NCBI RefSeq assembly: GCF_000429825.1
Contig: NZ_AUCP01000034.1
Coordinates: 1 to 64,000, forward strand
Length of the DNA stretch: 64,000 bases
Source of the DNA: Cohnella thermotolerans DSM 17683
Lineage (GTDB): Bacteria; Bacillota; Bacilli; Paenibacillales; Paenibacillaceae
Direction of reading: 5' to 3'
The notes below the pieces were generated by a model. The model was given only the letters and a program-made list of their open reading frames with translations, did not search any database and was not told the origin of the DNA. This document shows, piece by piece, positions 59,301-64,000 of this stretch (position 1 is its first letter; each line of letters starts with the position of its first letter). The position numbers and the translations under genes are program-made.

Positions 59301-60507
59301 TCGCGTCATCCGGAACGAGAATTCGCGCTTCCTTCGTCTCCCCGTTAACGTAGAAATTGACCTTCGCTTGCGAGGGCAGCGTGAAGGAGATGTTGTTGCC
59401 GCCGTTGGAGATGCCGCTGTCCCAATCCCCGTTGCGGGTTATTTTGAACTCGTAGGTGCCCGCGTCCAGCACCGCGGAATAGGCGTAGTACTCGCCGACA
59501 AGATGCTTCATTCGGGTGACGGTGCCGTCGGGCTTCCAATCCGCGGACTCGCCCAACCCCTTCTGAAAGCTGCCGGCCAGCACCCAATTCGTCTTGCCGC
59601 CCGGCTGCTCGTCGAACGTGTCCGGCTCCAGCGCCGGCGCCGTTGCGCCGACGACAAGCTTGCTGTTGCCGTTCGAGGCCTTGAGCGGATTCGTCGGGTC
59701 GTTGAAATAGACCTGATCGCCGGCGACGTCCGCGATGAACTTGTATTCGTACGAACCGTCCTCCAGGACCCCGGTCGTGAATGACAGCACGCCGTCCTGT
59801 TCGCTCAACGCTTGCTCCTGCGTCCAGCCGTCGAAGCTCCCTTTGACCCAGAAAGTGACGGCCGGAAGCGGAAGATGCAGCGTCCCGTTCCCGTCGGCAA
59901 CCGCTTTCAAATTATCGCCGTGGGTCCACTCCCCGTTGATCAGCAGCTTATAGGCGTATTCTTTGCCCGGCTCCAGCCCTTCAAGCTTTAGAAACGTCTG
60001 GGTGGAATCGTTTGCATCTACAGTCTGAGAAGGGCCCGGCTGATGGCCCCAATCGTTGAAATCCCCGTTTGCGGTCACCCGGACCTGGCCAAGCGGCAGG
60101 CGGAACGTGATCGTCCCGTCTTCGTTTACGGCCGTAGCCGCTTCCTGCGCCAACGCCGTCTCTTCGGCGGATACCGACGCCTCGGTTCCGGCTGTCGCCT
60201 CTGCATCGTCTGCAGGCGTTGCCGCAGGAGCGTCTGCAGGCGTCGTGGCTTCGGAATCGTCCGCCTCGGTCGTGCTCTCTGCCGGAGGCGCCGCTTCGGG
60301 CTCCGACGTGGCCGTTGCATCGTCTGCGGGCGCAGCCGCCGGCGGCTGCTCGGTTTGAACCTGAACCGTTGAATCCTCGGCTGCCGCTCTTCCCGCGCCG
60401 GCCCAAGCTCCGATTCCCAATTGAACGATCAACACGACGCTGAGCAGAATACTCCATCCCCGCCGCTTGAGCGGGCGCTGCCGATTGCGGCTTGCTTCTG
60501 TTCTCAT
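53380..60507 (-). CDS. S-layer-anchored multidomain amylopullulanase (GH13)
   Basis: A protein of 2375 residues. Order (approximate): signal peptide 1-43; Ala/Thr/Pro/Glu linker 45-130; two sugar-binding-like beta modules 132-290; two X25-type modules of pullulanases 306-509; N domain 522-647; GH13 catalytic barrel 656-1250 with DGVFNH, nucleophile Asp in GWRLDVAPD (about 1022), Glu in ILGEEWG (about 1063) and Asp in LVDSHD (about 1136); fibronectin III at 1333-1420, 1550-1636 and 1871-1956; starch-binding CBM20-like 1638-1763; Pro-Glu-Pro-Gly-Thr-Lys linker near 1975; three SLH domains 2192-2374 (VTRAEFVAMLVNAFG). It should degrade starch and pullulan at the cell surface. The ATG at 60507 has AGGAGG six bases upstream. 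Substrate range is inferred. Confidence 0.92.
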   Translation of the reverse strand: MRTEASRNRQRPLKRRGWSILLSVVLIVQLGIGAWAGAGRAAAEDSTVQVQTEQPPAAAPADDATATSEPEAAPPAESTTEADDSEATTPADAPAATPADDAEATAGTEASVSAEETALAQEAATAVNEDGTITFRLPLGQVRVTANGDFNDWGHQPGPSQTVDANDSTQTFLKLEGLEPGKEYAYKLLINGEWTHGDNLKAVADGNGTLHLPLPAVTFWVKGSFDGWTQEQALSEQDGVLSFTTGVLEDGSYEYKFIADVAGDQVYFNDPTNPLKASNGNSKLVVGATAPALEPDTFDEQPGGKTNWVLAGSFQKGLGESADWKPDGTVTRMKHLVGEYYAYSAVLDAGTYEFKITRNGDWDSGISNGGNNISFTLPSQAKVNFYVNGETKEARILVPDDATVTGIERFAPKRTEENWPRLVGSLQEQFGEGAWSPGEAKQFFVDYYFNDTVYKLQRTLTEGTHEAKAVMGSSWDAENFGDGNDNLKFKLSDTADVTFSFDNSASPKRLTADYKIGTGKYDGKVDASRVAFDSRSITFKKPFGAIKQGAEDLTLRIAVKHDDVQVARVELTDGEGIASTYPMRKTTTVGDQDYYEAVISKDVFTTIGIWGYKFILIDGSEKMEYGDDGNSGGTGTAVADGAIPFNLTVYAADYHTPDWMKNAVVYQIFPDRFFDGDKSNNRAKLADGSRGVRTETGENAGQIEKTPVQYFDGGVPNDPAPDQVWGKWGDVPERPDRSSPENAPYYPDAKTDGVWTNEFYGGDIQGIEQKLDYLKQLGVTAVYLNPVAWAASNHKYDATDYKHLDPMFGEPVYNKPGDPASGLNYEETRKKSDAVFEKFAKAAAQKGIRIINDGVFNHVGDDSIYFDRYEKYPEIGAYEYWAKVWRTKANTPGMTKEQAEQKVIAEFTSKINPATGKHYKYPDDFGFTTWFTIGEQTVLDKDTSNTHYAYDAWWGYDSLPAMDAKEPQEGDADALDGQHEWNNTDYRNNVIGYDLTGKSDEEAAKAMQDTASQRWLWMGSSGWRLDVAPDVSSGTWRKFREAVKSAEGRADANGKPIDEPIILGEEWGVATKYLLGDQFDSVMNYRFRGAIQDFIINGGKETVNANNAANLNDALERIREDYPKEAWQAMLNLVDSHDTVRSLTKLDNPTWEEENVKIAPEASDKALKQQALIALFQMGYPGAPTIYYGDEVGVTGTKDPDSRRTFPWERIGGSNGAYEAAGRYAELYNTYKKAAEVRNANEVFRTGDLKLAYAQDNTIAYARKNETKGALVVVNSGNTASEIEADVAGYLPDGTKLTDRLGGSVSAAVEGGKIKLTVPALSGYMMVSEGNLTAVRTPANLKAEAGNGSVTLTWDAVEGADGYRVYRAPIEGGAVELLGGVTGTSYTDAAVENGIKYYYAVTATQGSGESLLGDMASATPSFPITSVAKPSQAPDVTLGVGNTTGDITVDVEAAGLTDDAAYAGEEAPHLAVRLIVYKDGDAANAAEIAMAYKGDNGPAKTYKAKFEPTEPGVYRYYAQASTDNEETFVSSEEASFTAVSDPGDTTPPAAPELQPIVTESGQASLSWTASGDAAAGYEVYRKSGDGTYAKIATLRNAESYTDYTVSNGTKYTYKVAAFDASYNRAFSGERSVTPQLVMVDVTLRLHLPDYTPATDDIYIAGTLNGWTANGGKLNVPSGATDRSVVEYKFKMMAGKSIEYKYTRGSWSTEAFTSHNRVENDTEDYGNWAYSSTDTNMRLTIRNEGGNQMTIDDYVLRWSDMPMIVTMPRISYGDDIAYETTDDKFTLKAKVPYGVRFTINGEPLADGGMDAQGNVYVENIPLSLGENRFELHIEPTQETIDLPWYTDDGRASQATKTLKLTINRTGEGGGDTTAPGEVTGARAIPGNGKLTVTWKDPADSDLAKVKVSVKGDGTVDPVVVDKGVQRAVIRGLTNGKKYTLLVQTVDASGNVSAGVEAASKPSKPSGPVADQPGASTPEPGTKPTPEPGTKPTPERPGKLQASAKPDAQGTASVAFTADEVTNALQQAAGSTFTFEVKPDEGTRTVNVELPVQPLLDGGTRIGTIRIDAGLASVTVPTGWLAGAGTPPNTLKLTVAEVDANSLPADVRNRLGGSPVYEIALSADGQPVADVGGGKAVVELAYTLKPGERPYQAVAVYVSEDGKLGTVGNAKYDAATGKLTLKPNRLGRYAAVYAGVSFADVPATGWFAEPIAALAARGAVGGVGDGRFDPSGRVTRAEFVAMLVNAFGLLDDQAATTLGDVRSGAWYYGAVASAQKLGIVSGKADGTFGAGDPISRQDMAVLAFKTASLLQAGLENGSNPDGFKDEAAISAYAKEAVEALRQAGIMSGTGNGAFEPQAPSTRAQAAALVYRLFQRID

Positions 60508-60602
60508 ACCCATCCTCCTGATTTGGAATCGCCATCGGATGGAGCCCTTGAGAAGCCTAGCGGGTACCTTCGCGGTCTCTTCAGGCTCCGCATTTGTGCA
60601 TT

Positions 60603-60621
60603 CGTTTGCGCAAACGTTTGC
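60603..60621. promoter_or_regulatory. Overlapping LacI/MalR-type operators
   Basis: CGTTTGCGCAAACG (60603-60616) and GCAAACGTTTGC (60610-60621) are two perfect palindromes that share bases. GCAAACGTTTGC is the core bound by maltose-type LacI-family regulators (MalR). It lies downstream of the predicted promoter and upstream of the coding start, so it could work by blocking transcription. No regulator gene is nearby. Confidence 0.7.
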
Positions 60622-60644
60622 ACCAAATGAGGACGACAGACGCT

Positions 60645-60658
60645 TGTAAGCGCTTGCG
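60645..60658. promoter_or_regulatory. CRE-like (CcpA) site
   Basis: TGTAAGCGCTTGCG fits the CRE consensus TGWAANCGNTNWCA apart from the last base. It begins about 13 bp after the -10 of the amylopullulanase promoter, a position typical for catabolite repression. Confidence 0.65.
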
Positions 60659-60670
60659 TATTTGTTTCCC

Positions 60671-60700
60671 ATCGTAGCACCGACTTCGCCCGCCCGTCAA
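60671..60700 (-). promoter_or_regulatory. Promoter of the amylopullulanase gene
   Basis: The minus strand has TTGACG (60695-60700), 18 bp, TACGAT (60671-60676). The CRE-like site and the MalR-type palindromes lie just downstream. The leader to the start codon is about 155 bases. Confidence 0.6.
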
Positions 60701-60736
60701 TAGGAGAATTGGAGAAACATGGAACGTGCCTTCAAC

Positions 60737-60797
60737 AAAAAAAGGCCCAAGCGGCCCCTCCCTCTTCACTGCCGAAGATAAGAGTGCCGCTTAAGCC
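60737..60797 (-). terminator. Terminator after prfB
   Basis: On the minus strand, GGCTTAAGCGGC pairs with GCCGCTTGGGCC (G-T pairs), followed by seven T. Confidence 0.8.
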
Positions 60798-60879
60798 GTT
60801 TTAGCCGTCTAGCGGGTAACTGATTGCCTATCGCGCGCTCATGCCGGGCGAATGAGCCCGTACGAGCGCCCTGGACGCT

Positions 60880-62002
60880 CTAATTCGCATCCGTCTGCTT
60901 GATCTGGCTCCGCAAATAGCCGTCGATGAACGCATCCAGATCGCCGTCCATGACCGCCTGCACGTTGCCCGTCTCGACGCCGGTGCGGTGATCCTTCACC
61001 ATGCTGTACGGATGGAACACGTACGAGCGGATCTGGCTCCCCCAGGCGATGTCCATCTGCTCGCCGCGGATGGCGGCCAGCTCCTTCTGCTGCTCCTGGA
61101 TTTTCAGCTCGTACAGCTTCGACATCAGCATCTTCATGGCGCGGTCGCGGTTCTGAATCTGCGAGCGCTCCGTCTGGCAGGCGACGACGATGCCTGTCGG
61201 AATGTGCGTAATCCGAACGGCCGATTCCGTCTTGTTGATGTGCTGGCCGCCCGCGCCGCTCGAACGGTACGTATCGATCTTCAAGTCCTCCGGACGGACA
61301 TCGATCTGCACGTCGTCCGGAATCTCGGGCACGACGTCGCACGAGACGAACGACGTATGGCGGCGTCCCGAAGCGTCGAACGGCGAAATCCGCACGAGCC
61401 GGTGAACGCCCTTCTCCGCCTTCAGATAGCCGTAGGCGTTGTAGCCTCGGACCATAATGGTCACGCTCTTGATGCCCGCCTCGTCGCCCGGCAAATAGTC
61501 GAGCACCTCGACCTTGAAGCCGCGCTTCTCCGCCCAGCGGGTATACATCCGATACAGCATTTGCGCCCAGTCCTGCGACTCCGTGCCGCCCGCTCCAGGA
61601 TGAAGCTCGAGGATGGCGTGGGACTTGTCGTACGGCTGGTTAAGCAGAAGCTGCAGCTCGAAATCGTCGACCTTGCGGACGAATGCCTTCACGCTCTCCG
61701 TCCACTCCGCCTCCAGTTCTTCGTCGGCTTCCTCTTCCAGTATTTCGAGCATGCCTTCCAAATCTTCCTGCTCCGAGGAGAGCTGGCTGTACTGCTCCAC
61801 GACGCCTTTGATTGCGTTCAGCTCGGCGATGACGCTTTGCGCTTTCTCGTTGTCGTCCCAGAAGTCGGGCGCCGCCATCTTCACCTCGTAGTTCTCAATC
61901 ATTTCCTGCTTCAGATCTAAGTCAAAGAGACCCCCTAAGCTGCTGGAGTCGCTTCGCGGCTTCGCGAAGGTCTTGCTTGATTGCCACATCGATGTTCGAC
62001 AT
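60880..62002 (-). CDS. prfB: Peptide chain release factor 2 (programmed +1 frameshift)
   Basis: RF2 of 373 residues, made from two frames. The first 26 codons ([10 protein letters not shown]...LRGSL, 62002-61925) end at an in-frame TGA. After a +1 slip at CTT-T the second frame runs from GAC (61923) to 60880. RF2 features: stop-reading tripeptide SPF in [14 protein letters not shown] and the GGQ motif in [15 protein letters not shown]. The frameshift lets RF2 control its own level by TGA read-out. GAGGTGG is six bases before the ATG. It follows secA by 90 bp, the usual Bacillales order. Confidence 0.96.
61921..61936 (-). promoter_or_regulatory. prfB programmed frameshift site
   Basis: The minus strand reads AGGGGG-TCT-CTT-TGA-C. 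The SD-like AGGGGG sits three bases before the CTT slip codon and in-frame TGA. This is the conserved RF2 recoding signal. Confidence 0.95.
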
Positions 62003-62092
62003 GCTGATCCACCTCTTCGAAAAATGTAAGTCTATGACAGGCATAACGGTGCCCCGTCCGCGAATCCGGCCGTTGCACCGTCACGTTCTTCC

Positions 62093-64000
62093 TCAACCTA
62101 TGCGGCCGTGGCACATTTTGTATTTCTTACCGCTTCCGCAAGGGCACGGGTCGTTGCGTCCGATCCGCTCTTCGGCGCGCTTCGCGGGACGCTTCGGTCC
62201 TTGCTCGGCCTTCGTGTCGACGGCCTGACCTTCCGCAACCGCTTCGCGCTTCACGTTGCTCTCGACGTGCGCCTTCATGGCGTACAGCGTCACTTCCTCT
62301 TCAATCCGCTCTACCATGGCGAGGAACATGTTGTGACCCTCGAATTGGTACTCGCGAAGCGGATCGTTGCCGCCGTAAGCCCGCAGATGGATACCTTGGC
62401 GCAGCTGATCCATCGCGTCGATATGGTCCATCCACTTGCTGTCGACCGCGCGAAGCACGACGACCTTCTCGAACTCGCGCATCGTCTCGGCGCCGATCTG
62501 CTCTTCGCGCTCGTTGTAGTAAGCCTCGACGCGCTCCATGAGCCACTCGACCATCTCTTCCTTCTCCTTGCCCCACAAGTCCTCCTTGGTGACGCGGTCT
62601 TCCGGAAGGATGTTCGTATGAATGTAGCTGACCAGGCCGTCCAGATCCCAATCCTCCGGCACGGCGTCAGCCGGACAATGATTGTCGACCGCCCGGTTCA
62701 CGACGGAGCGGACCATGCCGATCACGACATCCCGGATGTTGTCGGAGAACAGAATTTGACGGCGGTCGCCGTAAATTTTCTCCCGCTGCAGATTGATGAC
62801 GTCGTCGTATTGAAGCACGATGCGGCGGGCGTCGAAGTTGCTGCCTTCGACCCGCTTCTGGGCCGATTCGATCGCCCGGGTGATGAGCTTGCTCTCGATC
62901 GGGGAATCCTCGTCGAAGCCCAGGCGCTCCATCATGCCCATAATATTGTCGGCGCCGAAGCGGCGCATCAATTCGTCTTCCATCGACAAGTAAAATTGCG
63001 AGGAACCCGGGTCGCCCTGACGTCCCGCCCGGCCGCGGAGTTGGTTGTCGATCCGGCGGCTCTCATGCCGCTCCGTGCCGATAATGTGCAGCCCGCCCAG
63101 TTCCGCCACGCCTTCGCCCAGCAGAATGTCGGTACCGCGGCCCGCCATGTTGGTGGCGATCGTCACGGCGCCCTTCTGGCCCGCGTTGGCGATGATGGCG
63201 GCCTCTTCGGCGTGGTACTTGGCGTTCAATACCTGGTGTTTGATGCCCTTCTTCTTGAGCATCTCCGATACGCGTTCGGAGTTCTCGATCGAGACCGTGC
63301 CGACGAGCACGGGTTGTCCCGTCTTATGGCGTTCCACGATCGCGTCGACGACGGCGCGGTATTTGCCGTTCTCCGACTTGTAGACGACGTCCGGGAAGTC
63401 GACGCGGATATTCGGCCGGTTCGTCGGAATCTGTACGACCTCAAGCCCGTAAATGCGCTTGAATTCCTCTTCCTCCGTCTTCGCCGTACCGGTCATGCCC
63501 GCCAGCTTCCGGTACATCCGGAAGTAGTTCTGGAACGTGATCGTCGCGAGCGTCATGCTCTCGTTCTGAACCTCGAGATTTTCCTTCGCTTCGATCGCCT
63601 GGTGCAGCCCGTCGCTGTAGCGGCGGCCCGCCATCAGCCGTCCCGTGAACTCGTCGACGATGACGACTTCGCCGTCCTGAACGACGTAGTCGACGTCGCG
63701 CTTCATAATATAGCGAGCGCGCAGCGCCTGGCTGATATGGTGATTCAGCAGGACGTTTTCGTGCGAGAACAGGTTGTCGATGCCGAACATCGCCTCGGCC
63801 TTGCTCACCCCTTGGTCCGTCAGGGCGATGCTGCGCATTTTCACGTCGATCGTGTAGTCTTCCGTCTCCTTCAACGTGCTGACGAAACGGTCGGCCGTAA
63901 AATACAGCTGCGTCGACTTCTGCGCCTGACCCGAGATGATCAGCGGCGTCCGGGCTTCGTCGATAAGGATGGAGTCGACTTCGTCGATAATGGCATAATA
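62093..64000 (-). CDS. secA: Preprotein translocase ATPase SecA (3' part)
   Basis: 635 residues of the C-terminal three quarters are present; the start lies beyond the right edge. SecA drives secretion through SecYEG with ATP. Seen from the edge: [20 protein letters not shown] (motif II, DEVD), [39 protein letters not shown] and [17 protein letters not shown] (motifs of the second RecA fold), the helical scaffold, and the zinc-binding tail [14 protein letters not shown] that binds SecB or lipids. prfB follows by 90 bp. Confidence 0.97.
   Translation of the reverse strand, partial: YYAIIDEVDSILIDEARTPLIISGQAQKSTQLYFTADRFVSTLKETEDYTIDVKMRSIALTDQGVSKAEAMFGIDNLFSHENVLLNHHISQALRARYIMKRDVDYVVQDGEVVIVDEFTGRLMAGRRYSDGLHQAIEAKENLEVQNESMTLATITFQNYFRMYRKLAGMTGTAKTEEEEFKRIYGLEVVQIPTNRPNIRVDFPDVVYKSENGKYRAVVDAIVERHKTGQPVLVGTVSIENSERVSEMLKKKGIKHQVLNAKYHAEEAAIIANAGQKGAVTIATNMAGRGTDILLGEGVAELGGLHIIGTERHESRRIDNQLRGRAGRQGDPGSSQFYLSMEDELMRRFGADNIMGMMERLGFDEDSPIESKLITRAIESAQKRVEGSNFDARRIVLQYDDVINLQREKIYGDRRQILFSDNIRDVVIGMVRSVVNRAVDNHCPADAVPEDWDLDGLVSYIHTNILPEDRVTKEDLWGKEKEEMVEWLMERVEAYYNEREEQIGAETMREFEKVVVLRAVDSKWMDHIDAMDQLRQGIHLRAYGGNDPLREYQFEGHNMFLAMVERIEEEVTLYAMKAHVESNVKREAVAEGQAVDTKAEQGPKRPAKRAEERIGRNDPCPCGSGKKYKMCHGRIG

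Overview
The window reads as a chromosomal segment of a high-GC, spore-former-type Firmicute of the Paenibacillaceae, probably Cohnella or a close Paenibacillus relative. The genus is inference. It rests on coding regions that look about 60% GC, AGGAGG-type ribosome sites, SigA-like promoters, heavy use of TTG/GTG starts, and Gram-positive gene sets (pcrB-pcrA-ligA, ftsEX with a coiled-coil M23 peptidase, CtpB and a MinJ-like protein, sdpRI, ykkCD, an argCJBDFGH order, and prfB with the RF2 frameshift next to secA). Most of the window is ordinary core genome.

Layout. 1-600: the 5' end of a 16S rRNA gene leaving to the left, with its promoter. 0.6-8.1 kb: a DUF4395 protein, ligA, a fossil of a sigma-54 regulator, pcrA, pcrB, a palindromic 51-bp repeat array, and a nuclease-fold protein. 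8.3-16.7 kb: galU and ugd (UDP-glucuronate supply), a long U32 protein (RlhA type), and a secreted HtrA protease with a partner carrying a copper-amine-oxidase-like N domain. 17-26 kb: a siroheme nitrite/sulfite reductase, a DinB protein overlapping a DUF817 protein tail to tail, a deletion scar fusing a TetR gene to an ABC ATPase gene, the orphaned ABC permease, a 1042-residue hybrid kinase, and rpiA. 26-34.4 kb: uvrA and uvrB, each with its own promoter and LexA-like box, separated by an island holding a GNAT, two SDRs and an integrase fossil. 34.6-44.5 kb: sdpRI, a guanidine-I riboswitch in front of a paired SMR exporter, minJ-like, ctpB, the M23 peptidase, ftsX, ftsE and a VanW-family protein. 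44.5-53.3 kb: the arginine operon argC-J-B-D-F-G-H behind two ARG boxes. 53.4-60.7 kb: a 2375-residue S-layer-anchored amylopullulanase under a CRE-like site and LacI/MalR-type operators. 60.9-64 kb: prfB and the 3' part of secA.

How the genes work together. The arginine block covers the pathway from N-acetylglutamate recycling to arginine, apart from carbamoyl phosphate supply. ftsE, ftsX and the M23 peptidase, followed by ctpB and a MinJ-like gene, form a cell-wall and division cluster. The LexA-like boxes tie uvrA and uvrB to the SOS response although they are no longer adjacent. The giant amylase is built to digest starch or pullulan at the cell surface.

Least explained features. (1) A family of 27-nt palindromes with 24-bp conserved spacers (51-bp period) occurs six times upstream of pcrB and twice between argG and argH, with a possibly related palindrome near uvrB. 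(2) Two nested perfect 11-bp inverted repeats form a large structured element between argB and argD. (3) There are several gene fossils and rearrangement scars. No CRISPR array, prophage or complete insertion sequence is visible.
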